A program made the position numbers and the translations under genes. Positions 1 to 11,199 of a stretch of 64,000 nucleotides of DNA are shown in pieces. Source of the stretch: Ctena decussata (taxonomy: Eukaryota > Mollusca > Bivalvia > Lucinida > Lucinidae); contig OZ022502.1 of NCBI GenBank assembly GCA_963989385.1, positions 3,316,501 through 3,380,500 on the forward strand. Direction: 5' to 3'. Each line of letters starts with the position of its first letter. Positions within the stretch are counted from its first letter, which is position 1. The notes under the pieces are model-generated. The model saw nothing but the letters and a program-made list of their open reading frames with translations. It searched no databases and had not been told where the DNA came from.

Positions 1-544
1 AAAGAAAAACATTTTAAATTGAGACCAGCCAAAATAATCAAATGTCAGTAGATTAGTAAATGTGCAATGCTACGCATGTAAAAAAAAATCGTATGCGACA
101 TCGTTCTTCAACGTATCTAAATAACGACATAAAATACGTCATTGCTAATAGTTAGGGCATGTCTCTAAACATGAGTGGTATTCCATAATTTAAAACTATT
201 ATCTGAAAATATTTTAAAGATTTGAAGCAGATATAATGGACATTATGGTCGTGATTTTTTCTTGAATTCTGGCATGGTTATATATATGGCCATTTTTGTC
301 CGCGAATGGCCCAGCTTAACTGAGAACGTCTCATTAATGCAGATAATCCTGGGGCTCCTCATGACCAATATTTGAAGTAAAACGTTCATTAAAGATGAAC
401 ATGTACACTTTTAGCTACATGTATACTATTTTCTTCTTTACCACCCTTTTCTGTTGGGCAACGCGTCTCTTCTTAAAGATTTGGCCTAGGGAGAAGAACA
501 CTATAAGCACTCAGCTTTCGTTCTAATCCCAAGATTGTTTTGTA

Positions 545-584
<40 letters not shown>

Positions 585-808
585 GTTACAATTTAAAAAC
601 GAATAAGATATGTTTAAACCAATGATTTGGCCCAACTTTGATGGACCTATGTATCTAAGGAAGCAAACAGGAAGTCACAAAATTTGTCTGCCGATAGTAA
701 AATAAGAAAACTCAATCTGCTTTTCGAGTATTATTCAATGGGTTGCGACTCGCTACACTCTGCATCTTTTATTTATCAGAATGGTCTGTGTTTTGTTTCT
801 TTTCTCAG
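1..808. other. Non-coding; (AT)n microsatellite and old repeat
   Basis: Intron or flank of the transporter gene. (AT)n at about 550-580. Pieces of 480-700 resemble 23040-23270 (AAGTCACAAAA(C/A)TTGTCT and a conserved AAGATATGTTTAAA-like stretch). No credible exon was seen upstream of 809. Confidence 0.4.
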
Positions 809-1018
809 AGATCTATGGGGTGTATTACAACCGGGGTCTCTATACTAATAGCAACCTTATTCACCACCGAGTACACCGGTAAGGCAGGGTTCTTAATATG
901 GATCTGTGTTATGTATCTGACATTTTCTGGGATCCTCGCAATTTTACCAACCACCATGGCCAAACTGTTCGGCACCAGTAATATGGCGGTCAGCTATGGA
1001 TTCCTCCAGGCTGCACTA
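809..1018 (+). CDS. MFS transporter, internal exon (oxalate/formate antiporter or monocarboxylate-like)
   Basis: Seventy codons, open throughout and phase 0 at both ends. A long pyrimidine tract ending TTTCTCAG gives the acceptor at 807-808, and CTA|GTAAGT gives a consensus donor at 1019. The peptide has two hydrophobic segments and then a loop reading LPTTMAKLFGTSN followed by YG, which resembles the FG(T)xN...YG signature in the second half of OFA-type and monocarboxylate-type major facilitators (often named apicoplast pyruvate carrier-like in molluscs). It probably moves a small organic anion across a membrane, but the substrate cannot be read from the sequence. Upstream exons lie outside the window or were not found in 1-800. 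The reading frame extends 5' of 809 only as intron sequence. Joining to the 1980 exon restores a continuous MFS-like peptide, which supports the gene model. Confidence 0.72.
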
Positions 1019-1032
1019 GTAAGTAACACTCA

Positions 1033-1212
1033 GGGGATAAATGTACTTCAAATATTGTCATTTGGGGCGGAGAATCGTCGGTTTCATGCTTGGAAATTTC
1101 GTTTTACGGCGACAGGCTAGCTGAGCCGTAAAACGCAATTTGCGACCGTAAAAGCGACGATATACCACCCCCGTCCCCCCACCCATATAACAATTTTCAA
1201 TACAGTTATCCC
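1033..1212. repeat. Foldback element (GGGGATAA ends), copy 1
   Basis: Inverted repeat: ATTGTCATTTGGGG and GTAAAACG-type sequence on the left is mirrored on the right, closing with CAGTTATCCCC. It starts only 14 bases after the splice donor of the transporter exon. A close relative sits at 27557-27722. Sequence to about 1440 is also shared with 27723-28345. Confidence 0.6.
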
Positions 1213-1979
1213 CATTCAAATGCACTTTTCACATTTCCACTTTTAAAAGTGTGCTACTTTGCACCCATAGCAAACGCTTTCAGCGACATGAAACCAGACG
1301 CCTGCCAATGAAAAGCGGCATAACGTAATAGTTTACGTCGGGTTTTCCGACAGTATAATGAAGGATTTACTGTAGCAAATTTTGACGTTATCCAATCAGA
1401 CGTCGCGTTACATACGGAAGTGCGTTAGATTATCATTTAAGGTATACAAGCACACTAGCATGATTTTCTGTCATTTGTTTCAAATGGGAATAACTCCCCT
1501 GTCTTTTGCTTACATGCGTGAGGTACGTGTAGCCCTTCTAAAATGGAATCGGCTCTTAAAGGAAAGAAGCTGCTTCTGAGGAAGCAACTCCTTTCCTTTA
1601 AGAGTTGATCCTAATTGAGAAGAGCGGCACAAATAAAAAAGAAATGCAGAGTTGCACATCCTTCCTCCCTGAAACTGTACCTATTTACCTTAAAATGTTA
1701 CAGACGCATTCATTTTATTCAAACATTAAAAAAAACAAAAAAAAAACACCACTTTGGCTCTGCAATCTGCATATAGATATATTCAAGAATATTGACGAAT
1801 AGATGTAGGCAAAAATATCTTGATATCATATCAACACGGAAAATATCACGATTATCTAAAGCATCGATGGTATTGCCTCATTTCTATTGTGGGCGTGCGC
1901 ACTTGCATACATGTTATGACAAGTTTACTCGAAACTTGGCGTTTTAACCAATAAATCTTTCCTTATGTTTTGTTTGCAG

Positions 1980-2079
1980 TCATTTGGTGGCATTATTAGT
2001 GGGGTCTTCGCTGTCACTCTGAAGTCGGCTATAGGATTTCGGGGATTATTTTTCCTGGGCGGAGGACTCAATGCAATAA
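1980..2079 (+). CDS. MFS transporter, penultimate exon
   Basis: A 100-base exon preceded by TTTGTTTGCAG and followed by donor A|GTATGA. It begins in phase 0, matching the end of the 809-1018 exon, and ends in phase 1. It encodes a glycine-rich membrane segment (SFGGIISGVF), a short basic loop and the start of another hydrophobic helix (GLFFLGGGLNAI), as expected for transmembrane helices 11-12 of a major facilitator. The exact phase fit on both sides makes this a strong call. Confidence 0.72.
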
Positions 2080-2690
2080 GTATGAAATTCAGTTTTTTAC
2101 AGTAGTTTTCACATTTTTTCTGTCTTTGAAATACATGTATCTAGCATTACGACAAATAATATAAAGCTTTGCGTCTCGCCTTGATATAGACATACATAAC
2201 CTTATTCACTCAACACTTATACTCCTCCAAAGAAGTTTTGCATCACCTTAAAATTTTTCCATAGAGCTATTTCTCCTGTGTAAAAGTCATATAAGTACAT
2301 GTAGCACTGAAACACATGATGGTTATTTTGTATGAGTAAACTATGTATCGATATTGTAAATGTGATAAGTGAAGTTGGTCTTCAGTTCCATCCGTCATTG
2401 TAGATATAGTATTTTAAAGAGACAAAGCTTAATTTAGGATGAATTTCCATATGAGATATGTGAAGAGCCAATACCACTTGTCCGTTAGAAACGTTTATCT
2501 ACCCCGACGGGGATCAGTTCTGTCCTCAATTTTGCCAGGTGTTTACAGAGACATAAGTGTGTGAGTTACAGAAACCATAAAGCAAAACAGAGGCATGTCT
2601 TTCTTGTATACCTTTTGGAAATAAGTTTATTTAGCTTTAAGTCTGTGGGAAAATAGATGGTGATGCAAAACTTCTTTTGAGTACTTTATA

Positions 2691-2928
2691 TGAACCGCGA
2701 CACGAGAAAACCAACAATGTGGTTGTGCGCCCAGCGGAGACTAAGATCAGCCTGGGCATCCGCCCATTCTGATCAGAGTCTTCGCTGTCCGCATGGAGAT
2801 AGCTTAGACCCTTAGCTACCCTATAAGGGCTTAGCGAAGACTCTGATCAGACTGGGCGGATGTCCAGGCTGATCTGTGTCTGCGCTGGGCGCACAAGCAT
2901 TTTGTTGATTTTCTCGTGTCGCGGCTCA
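2691..2928. mobile_element. Family A palindromic MITE-like element
   Basis: About 238 bases, almost fully self-complementary. Ends are TGAACCGCGACACGAG and CTCGTGTCGCGGCTCA (TGAGCCGCG... in most copies). Core CAGTCTGATCAGAG-type arms flank a short asymmetric centre containing TAGCTTAGACCCTTAGCTA. No coding capacity; flanks are AT-rich. Shared with 35232-35469 by segmental duplication. Confidence 0.85.
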
Positions 2929-3711
2929 ATTATTATGAAATATGGGGATTTACATGCAATGCAGGATATCATCTGAACATCAGTAAGTAGACCAAAGTAG
3001 GCAAATAAATCTATGTCTAACAATGTTCTACTCCTTTTTTCGATATTCTTTTCTTCTGCAATTTTTAAACTTTAAAATGTCATTTATGTATGAGTAAGAT
3101 TGCACCAGTCTTTAAATAGGCCATTTAGTTAAGAGTAAGAAAGCACCGGTCTTTAAAAAGTTCATTGATATAAACGTAAGAATGCACTGGTCTTTAAAAT
3201 GGTCATTTAGCATGTTTAGATAAGTGTAAAATTTCACAGGTCTTTCAAGAGCTCATTTAGGGAAGCATAAGAATGCACCATCTTTAAACATTCATTTAAA
3301 GACATTCAGGAAAGTGTATGACTGCACCGGTCTTAGGAAGCATTGGTGCATTCTTGCACTGGTGCATTCTTACGCTTCCTTAAATTATCGTTTTGGCTAA
3401 TCAAAATGTGAGCTGTGACATGGAAAAAGGGAGGGTGGTTGTCGTGTCTGAGAACTACAAAATTTTAGACCAGCATGTAAGTCCACGCAGTCCGAAATCT
3501 CTATCTTGACTGCACAGCTTCACAGACTAATTTGATCCTTAAGGTTGCTGTTTGGAGATACGTAAAACGAACCTTTTGCAAACACCAAACACACAAGACA
3601 AGCACATCCGCGCACATATCTAGACTCCACAGACTCACAGAATGGTTTGAGTCAACGCTATTTGCAGATACGTGAAATAACCTTTTTGCATAACATGTCC
3701 AAACCAATATT

Positions 3712-3949
3712 TGAGCCGCGACCTGAGAAAACCAACAAAGTGGTTGTGCGCCCAGCGCAGACTCAGATCAGCCTGGGCATCCGCCCAGACTGAGCAGTGT
3801 CTTCGCTGTCCGCATGGAGGTAGCTTAGTCTCTTAGCGATCCTTTAAGCACTTAGCAAAGAGTCTGATCGGACTGGGCGAATGTCCAGGCTGATCTGAGT
3901 CTGCGCTTGACGCACGACCACTTTGTTGGTTTTTCTCATGTCGCGATGA
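3712..3949. mobile_element. Family A palindromic element
   Basis: Full-length copy just before the terminal exon of the transporter; the right end is degraded (TCGCGATGA). Confidence 0.85.
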
Positions 3950-3970
3950 ATTATTTCTTTGTCTTTTCAG

Positions 3971-4026
3971 CTATAATATTCATTTTCTTCTTCAACGGAA
4001 AAGATCAAAACGGGAAATCGATCTAA
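3971..4026 (+). CDS. MFS transporter, terminal exon with stop
   Basis: A 56-base exon after TTTGTCTTTTCAG. The phase-1 join (A from the previous exon plus CT) gives Thr, then a hydrophobic run IIFIFFF, a short polar tail NGKDQNGKSI and TAA. This completes the last transmembrane helix and a short cytosolic C-terminus. The preceding intron (2080-3970) holds two copies of the palindromic family A element. The whole intron end plus exon is duplicated at 34.9-36.7 kb. Confidence 0.7.
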
Positions 4027-4099
4027 CCTGAACAGTGGAACCAGATTCATTCTAATAGCTCCCATGACTCTTGATTTGAAAACACTAAAACAAAATTTT

Positions 4100-4990
4100 A
4101 GGGAATTGTCAGGGAAAAAGCTCTGTAATCTGTAAGAGTTATTTGTATGTGATGTGTGTATGCGTGCTGCGTGCCTGTATACATGTACATGTGTGTGGAT
4201 TTGCGCGTGTATATGTGTGCGTGTCGTTGAAGGGGATCTGCATGGTTTTACACGAACAAGAGGTCTAAGTCAACATTGTCGCTGGAGTAGCCCCCACTTT
4301 GGACGATAGAAATTAATTTTATGCATTTTATGCATTACATCGGAAAAGGGGTGAACGGCTTGTAAGGACATGTCGAACTCTCAAATGAAAAGAATGGTTA
4401 AAATATCAAAGTTTCGTGCCAAGAAATGATGTTTTGACGTTTTCTGGTAACATGCATTGAATAGGCATTGAGTTCTTATGGGAAGTTCATTTGCAATTTT
4501 CTTTTAAATAAGCAAGCCTATGCGGTTCCATTTAAGCGCGTACAAAGGCAAGAATTCATACAACAATTTTCCGAAAATATTAAGTGAAAACCTCTAATAC
4601 CATGTTAGACAGAGAAACATTTAGTTTCCTATAATTTTAATTCAAAGAGAGTTAATTTTAGACATATAGCATTTCAAACTATGGTTGAAGCCGTTTGTTG
4701 GGAGTTTCAGATTAAATGTCGAGGTGATTTTATTCACAGACATTAGCACTAGAGTGAAGAATCCTGTTTGCCATGAGCAAAGCGAGTTTTGGTCGGAAGT
4801 AGTGAATTTGAATAAAAGACCGTAACTATATTATTAATGACTGCATAACAATCTGTGTTAGTGTTTTGCAAAGCTAGACGTTTGTCAGAAGGACATTATT
4901 AATATTTCCACGCATCCATTTACACAAGACCCAACATTCAAAATAAAAAAAAACTGTATACTTTTTATTGCCTCTTTATTGCTTCTTATA
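4100..4990. other. 3' flank of the transporter gene
   Basis: Probable 3' UTR followed by AT-rich sequence with a (TG)n-like stretch near 4150-4225. No coding frame supported. Confidence 0.4.
4811..4816 (+). promoter_or_regulatory. Candidate polyadenylation signal of the MFS gene
   Basis: AATAAA, about 785 bases after the transporter stop codon. It is a plausible 3' end, but no transcript evidence is available and other AT-rich hexamers exist nearby. Confidence 0.3.
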
Positions 4991-4997
4991 CATGTAT

Positions 4998-5195
4998 AAA
5001 GGCACCATTGCTCTGTCAGCGTGAGAAAAGATATCATGAGGTATTCCTGCAAGCTTCTCACCGCATGGTTTCGTCATTGTAAATTACCGTGACTAGCCAA
5101 CTTTAAACAAATGAAACATCATTGAATTCCACATAAAAAGGGTTTGAAAACTTATTTGGGTCATGACCTACTTTCGATAATGTCAGTATGCAGCT
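4998..5195 (+). repeat. Dispersed repeat, copy 1
   Basis: From AAGGCACCATTGCTCTGTCAG to GGTCATGACCTACTTTCG; matches 21575-21750 over its length with moderate divergence. Function unknown. Confidence 0.6.
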
Positions 5196-5252
5196 CGAAA
5201 GGCAAACAGAACAAACTCTAATCAGACTGCTCCACTACTGTTTGTGCATATA

Positions 5253-5524
5253 AGAGCCGCGACACGAGAAAAGCAACAAAATGGCTGTACGCCCAGCACA
5301 GACTCAGCTCAGCCTCGGCATCCGCTCAGTCTGATCAGACTTTTTGCCAAGCGCTTAATGGGTAGCTAAGGTTCTAAGTCTGATCAGAGTCGGTGCTGGG
5401 CGCAAACGAGTTTGTTGGTTTTGTCGTGTTGCGGCTCATATATTTGTCCCAGGCTGATGGCAAAGCTGATCTGAGTCTGCGCTGGGCGCAAACCACTTTG
5501 TTGGTTTTGTCGTGTTGCGGCTCA
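5253..5524. mobile_element. Family A element, internally deleted, with duplicated right end
   Basis: A shortened palindrome to about 5438, then a second copy of only the right arm (5449-5524). The tail TTGCGGCTCATATATTTGTCCC occurs twice, which points to a local tandem duplication of the 3' end. Confidence 0.75.
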
Positions 5525-5856
5525 TATATTTGTCCCAAAATTTAGAATTTATACCGTAAGTCTGCCATACGGTTTCCTATGTATCAGCCCATGTTGCCTT
5601 TGCTTTTATGTCATTAACGCAATACTATTTTGTATGCCTTTTGATGTTTGTTGTATTAATGTACGGTTGTTCCTCGTGTTGTGGGACTGAGTGTGTTTTT
5701 GATATCAAAATCTATTTAGAATATGATTTAGACCCCCGGCTCTTTTACCTAATGGTGATTTTTCTTGTGTGTCTCCTTACGTCTTATGCATTTCGATTTG
5801 AAAATCAGTAGCAATCTTATCTGAATACAGAGCGGAGCATTCGTTGATAGTATAGC

Positions 5857-6090
5857 ACTCCAAAACAATTGGGGGTTGTGGTCGGGCGACGGTGCTGATT
5901 ATTACTTCCAGTGGCGGGGCATCCTGCTTATTTGATTAAAAGTCGGGCAAGGGACTACTGTGCTCCACTGCAGTAGGAGCGGGAGGGGGTTGTTTGGATT
6001 TTTTTTCTCTCGTCTATCTTTTCTCTTTTCTTTCTCCTTCTCTCTCTGGGAGACAGCCCGATATAGACTGAAATTAAACAAAAAGCAACC
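5857..6090 (+). repeat. Dispersed repeat with CT-rich centre, copy 1
   Basis: ACTTCCAGTGGCGGGGC, GGGCAAGG.ACTACTGTGCT, GCAGTAGG.GCGG, a CTCTTTCTC tract, then GGGAGACAGCCCGATATAGAC. Matches 23540-23780 and, more weakly, 38310-38480. Confidence 0.65.
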
Positions 6091-6544
6091 AACCAACCGA
6101 ATCCAAATTAATTGAGCGATGCGCATGAAAATCTACCTTAGGCCATGTTCGGGCAGTAAATTCTCAGCTGAACCTGTGCATTTGCGATGAAACCCTTCAC
6201 CGTATTCTTTTCACAAGAGGATTACCCTAAGATCACACAGTGTTTGTTCGGACGGAGGTGATTCTAATCCGACAGTCTTGATGCGCAAGCTGATCTGAGT
6301 CTTTCAAGTTCAGACATGTCGAAAGGTACCTGTTCGGGTGACCTTGCTCCGTTTGATATCAGTTGTTCCGTAAAATTTCTGATAACTGATAAATCCTAAA
6401 ATTACTAGAGCAGGGACACGACTACGCTGGCTTCCAGGCTAAATGGTTATATGTATTCAAATAGTAGAAGTCTTAACGTGGCTCTTTTTATTCTGATGGC
6501 CAAAAACCCAAAAAATAAAAAAAAGGAACTGGGAGCCCGTCTAG

Positions 6545-6778
6545 GACACGACAAAAACAGCCAAAGTTGCATTTGCGTCACGCGAAGACTCCGATCATCC
6601 TGGGCAGCGCCCAGTCTGATCATACTCTTCGTTTTGCGATTACAAGGTGGCTAAGGGTGTAAGCTAGCTTCGTGCTAATAGCAAAGAATCTGACCAGACT
6701 GGGGCGGATGCCCTGACTGATCTGAGCGTTCGCTGACCGTACATGGCACTTTGTTTGTTATGCCATGTCGTGGCATAA
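6545..6778. mobile_element. Family A element, divergent subtype
   Basis: Ends GACACGACA and TGTCGTGGCATAA with core CCAGTCTGATCA. It shares subtype features (CACGCGAAGACTC, TGTAAGCTAGC) with 44764-44987 rather than with the other copies. Confidence 0.7.
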
Positions 6779-6939
6779 TTCAAATTTGATTTACGCCGGG
6801 CATCAGCGTTATGTAAGGTTGAACTTGCAAAGTATAGATATATTCTGAACACAGATTTTGAGGATACCAGTGGTGTTAACAAATATTATATTCTAGTTTG
6901 AAACAATTTATGACTAACCCACTGGGCACACGACTTTGA

Positions 6940-7030
6940 ATCCACATTGAATCAACGTTGATTCAACGTTATGACGTTGAATCAAAATTGATTGAATGTT
7001 GATTGAACGCTGTGTGACTGCTGGGAAATT
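6940..7030. repeat. TTGAATCAACGTTGA-type palindromic repeat
   Basis: CTGGGCACACGACTTTGAAT, then repeated AATCAACGTTGATT and GTTGAATCAAAATTGATT units, closing CTGTGTGACTGCTGGG. Ends are inverted copies of a CCCAGCAG-type terminus; compare 19554-19663. Confidence 0.55.
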
Positions 7031-7083
7031 GCCCGGCGTATTTATGCTTTGCATCAATTTTTTTCTTGTTTATCATTATAATG

Positions 7084-7323
7084 ATGAGCCTCGACACGGC
7101 AAAACCAACAATGTGGTTGTGCGCCCAGCGCAGACTCAGATCAGCCTGGGCATCCGCCCAGTCTGATCAGAGTTTTCGCTGTCCGCATGGAGGTAGCTTA
7201 GACCCGTAGCTACCATTTCAAGGCTTAGCGAAAAGTCTGAGCGGACTGGGCGGATGCCCAGGCTGATCTGAGTCTGCGCTGGGCGCTAAAACCACTTTGT
7301 TGGTTTTCTCGTGTCGCGGCTCA
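7084..7323. mobile_element. Family A palindromic element
   Basis: Full-length copy, well preserved on both arms. It is followed directly by the family B repeat, as at 44995-45550. Confidence 0.85.
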
Positions 7324-7344
7324 ATTATTTTATTATTGTCCTAA

Positions 7345-7640
7345 ATTGGAACTGTCTGGATAGTAATGCAGTACTGCGTCCAAAAGATACAGAAAGAACG
7401 GCAAATACCGTAGACCCTGTTAAGACTGCTTCTTTTAGAGCAGTCTAATCTTTGTCCGCAGTTTGTTTTATCAGACCATATGTGTCCCAATTTTAGAAGA
7501 AAAAATGCATAACGGCTCGATATCAAGGGGAACTAAAGAACAAATAACAAATGTCTGTAAATTTTGGATATACAGAAATATTTATTTACAGAGAAAAGTA
7601 TCAAAACAAGCAAAATTTACAGCGAGCTTTAAAAGCAATT
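7345..7640 (+). repeat. Family B repeat, copy 1
   Basis: TTGGAACTGTCTGGATAGTA, a palindromic core AGACTGCTTCTTTTAGAGCA / GTCT, then GTGTCCCAATTTTAG and a 3' part shared with 45385-45550. Confidence 0.6.
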
Positions 7641-7944
7641 GTAATAAAACAGTGAATGCTGACTTGTATATCTGAATGTATTAGTTCCTGACAACTGCCT
7701 TTTTACTCTGTGTACACAATACTTCACTTTCCCCAACAAACAGTTGTTAAACCTTATAAATACACGTATGAAATACACATGATTACTTCCACCATTTGGA
7801 AGGCTTAACTGCAGAGAGTGGTAGACTATATCTTGTAGAACCGACACAATTTGTACATCCTGTCCCAAACACCAAATGGAAAAAGAAAACTAACAGACAA
7901 CATATAAAGCAAAACAAGACATGCGACAAGCCAAAAGGTCAGGG

Positions 7945-8162
7945 GCCGTATTTATAAAGCGGCTTTAGTTGTTGCTATGCTGTTACTAAGGCTGAGTTTT
8001 TATGAAGGAGATTCCCTACAACTATGAAATTTGCTCTGGAGGAACAGTCTGAAAAGACTGTTCCTCCAGAGCAATTTCATAGTTGTAGCGAATCTCCTTC
8101 ATAGAAATTTAGCCTTAGCAACAGCATAGCAACGACTTAAGTCGTTTTATAAATACGGCCCC
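7945..8162. mobile_element. Family C palindrome (CAGGGGCCGTATT ends), copy 1
   Basis: About 220 bases, almost a perfect inverted repeat centred on AACAGTCTGAAAAGACTGTT. Arms carry GGAGATTCCCTACAACTATG and its complement. Ends GGGGCCGTATTTATAAAGC and ATAAATACGGCCCC. Confidence 0.85.
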
Positions 8163-8224
8163 AGCTCTTTCCCAGCAGATGGCCGCGAGGCTGTTCTAAC
8201 TAATGTACAAACAGGAAGGGTAAC

Positions 8225-8440
8225 GTCGGGTAAACTCGAACAGCGGGTAAATTCGGACAGTGACATTGTTTCCTTTATATGTCAGTAGTTCAGAATTAAA
8301 ACAAAATTAACTGGGCAAACAGCGAAAATCCTGATAAGATGGCTCATGTTAATTATGAGCCGTCTCATCTGGATTTTCACTGTTTGCAATGGTATGTCCG
8401 AATTTAGCCGCTGTCCGAAGTTACCCGACTCGACCTTAAT
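8225..8440. mobile_element. Palindrome with GTCGGGTAA ends
   Basis: GTCGGGTAAACTCGAACAGC is mirrored at the right by GCTGTCCGAAGTTACCCGAC. The inner arms GGGCAAACAGCGAAAATCC and GGATTTTCACTGTTTGC flank an ATGGCTCATGTTAATTATGA centre. A lone end (GTGTCCGAATTTACCTGC) recurs at 29432-29470. Confidence 0.75.
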
Positions 8441-8544
8441 GTACAGAAAGGCAAAGAGTAATAGAAAAGCCAACAATGACGTTTACTACTCGTATGTATA
8501 TACAAGGGTTATTACGAAAGGACAAAGAACTGTTACGAAACGAA

Positions 8545-8775
8545 AAAGAGTCAAAGTTACCAAACTACCTGGTCATCATAGCTACACAAATAAGGAACGA
8601 AAAAGAGTCAAAGTTACCAAACGACCTGGTTATCGTGGCTAAACAAATTTGTTTAGCCACGATGACTAGGTCGTTTGGTAACTATGACTCAACGTTACCA
8701 AACGACCTGGTTATCGTGGCTAAACAAACTTGTGTAGCCAGGATGGCCATGTCGTTTGGTAACTATGACTCTTTT
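8545..8775. repeat. Cluster of alternating inverted repeats (GTTACCAAACGACCTGGTTA)
   Basis: The unit GTTACCAAAC(G/T)ACCTGGTYAT occurs three times forward and twice inverted. Head-to-head units meet at AAACAAATTTGTTT, giving nested hairpins. The open frames across it are by-products. Confidence 0.7.
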
Positions 8776-9104
8776 CTCGTTTCACAACAGCTATTTTTTC
8801 GTTTCGTAGCATCCTTGAAAACATAGTCAGCCAGGTGTGAATACTAGAAGCAGTGAATCACTGTGGTCGCGAAAAGCTCTCCGTTGAACTCAAAACCTTC
8901 AATTAAATCAGGTGTTTACATTGTAATTAGAGCAGTCTAAATTTATGCAAAACATATCAGGATCCCTAAAAGTATACACATTCACCTTAATTCTTTCCGT
9001 GAAACGATGTCTCGAAAAGTGCGTCTCTGAAGAAAACAGGACGGCCTTATTGGTTCTCAATCGTTCATCTGTAGTTTTATGCTAGATAAGCGTCTGTTAT
9101 TGTT

Positions 9105-10135
9105 TTTACACCCCCCACCCCCACACGACTGAAAGGTTCGGGGGATATAGCGATGAGCCTGGCGTCTGTCCATCCGTCCGTACATGCACGTCCGTACTTC
9201 CGTAAATATTTTCTTGTCCGCTCCATATCTTGAATACCTTTTGGAATATTTTCATGGTTCTTCACAGTTATATAGAACAGGTCATGAAGATGTGTCGCAT
9301 ACAAGAATGACAACTCTTGCTGCAGTAGTTTTTTTAGTTATCTGCCTTTTAGTGTATTTTTGATAGAATCGTGTCCGCTCTGTAACTTGAATACCCTTCG
9401 AAATATTTTAATAATACTTCATAGATATGTAGAACAGATCATGACAATGTGTCGCGTGCAAGCATGACAACTCTTGCTTTCTAGCTTTTTGAGTTATTAC
9501 ACCTTGATGGTATCAGCTGTGATTTCATGTCCGCTCAATAACTTCAATAACCTTTGAAATATTTTTACGGTATTTCACAGATATGCAGAACAGGTCATGG
9601 AAATGTGTTATGTACATGAATGACAACTCTTGCATTCATACTTTCTGAGATATTTTCCCTTTTCAAGTTTGAGCTGCAGTTTTGTTTCCGCTTTATATCT
9701 TTATAACCCTGGCCTGGTAAACAATTTGAATACCAGCATTCCTTTTAGAATTGTGATGATCATGCTATGATAGCCTTTCAGTGAGCCTAACTTTCTGTGA
9801 CCCCTGCATGTGAATCCCCCTGACCCCCGCCCCCTTCCAAACAAATCACATTTAGATTCTTTGCCAAAATTCACTTACTGGAGAGCTCAGAATTAGAGTT
9901 GTAGGGTTTGCACTTTAGAAGTTGTTTACACATTTTGAAATGTTGATTCTGCCATATGCTACATTGTGTAGGTGGATGCTGTTTGGAAATTTGTCTAAGT
10001 GTTAGATAATCATGCATCTGTTAAACAGATAATGTCAATAAGAAACATCAAAGACTGTCAATATATTACTTATATGTGTACCCCGTTTACGAAGGCGCAT
10101 GCGGCTTTCGGTCGGGGGATATGCCATCTCTTCTG
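9105..10135 (+). mobile_element. Hairpin-ended element with internal tandem array, copy 1
   Basis: The left end carries GAAAGGTTCGGGGGATATAG and GATGAGCCTGGC, then CCGTCC repeats, then three or four diverged units of about 150-160 bases (each with AACAGGTCATG, GTGTCG, GACAACTCTTGC, TGTCCGCT). Right end TTTCGGTCGGGGGATATGCC. An inverted copy is at 25235-26675. No coding capacity. Confidence 0.75.
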
Positions 10136-10799
10136 ATGGCCATTTTTTGCAATTTTCTACAACCAGAGCAAATAAGCATCACACTAACTCGTTTTCCATT
10201 AAATCATATCGTTCGTATTTTCATGTTTCGGTACATAATGACTACGTCCAAATTGGATCTGTTTTATTAATAAATCTAAAAGGGCTCTATAAAAGATCGT
10301 TCTGAGTATTTGGTTGAAAGATCTTGATATTTCCATGTTTCACTTTTCTTGTGTTAGGGCCGGCATCTTAGATGGTTCCTGTTCACTATGCCATAGATCA
10401 ATCTGGAAGAGTTCATCAGCAGTTCTTGAGATATTGCCCGACTTGTTCTATAAATGTAGACTAAAAATGGCGGGCTATTTTTGACATCTTACCTCCTGAA
10501 CAGTCTTAGGGGAGGATCAATCAAAAACACATTCCAGTAAAATTACTTTTAAATAGGGTCAGAAGTTTCTAATCAGAATAAAACAATTTACCCCCATCCC
10601 CGCTCCCTCACACACACCCACCCACCTCTGGCATGATGGCTGTTTTTGATGAAATCATATGGTAGAGGGACAGCTATGAAAACGTCTAGTCAAATATTTT
10701 TGCAAGCAGTTTTGCGGCCGCCCCTGAGGATCCCTTGGTATAAGGTTGCACACGCGTGGTAGAAGCTTGCTCATGGACAATCCTTGTCAGATTATTTAG

Positions 10800-11190
10800 C
10801 ACGCTGGTCTGGCATTCAACACAGGCAACGAAGGAATGTACTATAAAACTCAATTGTTTTCGCAGACTTCTTACAATGGTTTCTCATTTTTACGGACCCG
10901 GCAGTTTGTTAGACCTCTTAGTCAGACCAGATTTTCAAAAAGAAATTCCGTCTAGTATAAATGCAATGCTTGAATATTTTATTTTCACCAATTCGTTGTC
11001 TGGTCGTTGTAGCCAAAACATTGTTTTCATATGCATATCAATTCAGTAAAACTTTGAGTCCTATTTCAAGAGTCGGGGGTCGGATGGTCCGTGAGACTAT
11101 ACATCTGAAACAAACTTATCCTGATGAGCAGAACAAGCAGGTACCTTGTGCGTTGTCTTCGTTGCCTGCGTTGAATGCCAGACCAGTGTG
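10800..11190. mobile_element. TIR element (CACGCTGGTCTGGCATTC)
   Basis: About 390 bases with terminal inverted repeats of about 38 bases (CACGCTGGTCTGGCATTCAA at the left; TTGAATGCCAGACCAGTGTG at the right, both followed inward by a GGCAACGAAG-type stretch). The centre is AT-rich and non-coding. Confidence 0.75.
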
Positions 11191-11199
11191 ATTTAGTTT

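Larger units (their letters stand above)
2357..4080 (+). repeat. Segmental duplication 1, copy a
   Basis: Contains the last transporter intron and terminal exon. It matches 34898-36690 in order and orientation, including two family A palindromes at equivalent places and shared odd substitutions in the first of them (GGAGACTAAGATCAG, CCCATTCTGATCAG). Confidence 0.85.
6142..7640 (+). repeat. Segmental duplication 2, copy a
   Basis: Ordered blocks: a 280-base repeat (CCATGTTCGGGCAGTAAAT ... GCTCCGTTTGATATCAG), a divergent family A element, a normal family A element, then family B. The same order occurs at 44488-45550. This copy has about 300 extra bases between the two palindromes. Confidence 0.65.

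Noticed and set aside
8476..8826. 116-codon plus-strand open frame
   Set aside because: Made of the alternating 20-bp inverted repeats; no start context or homologue.
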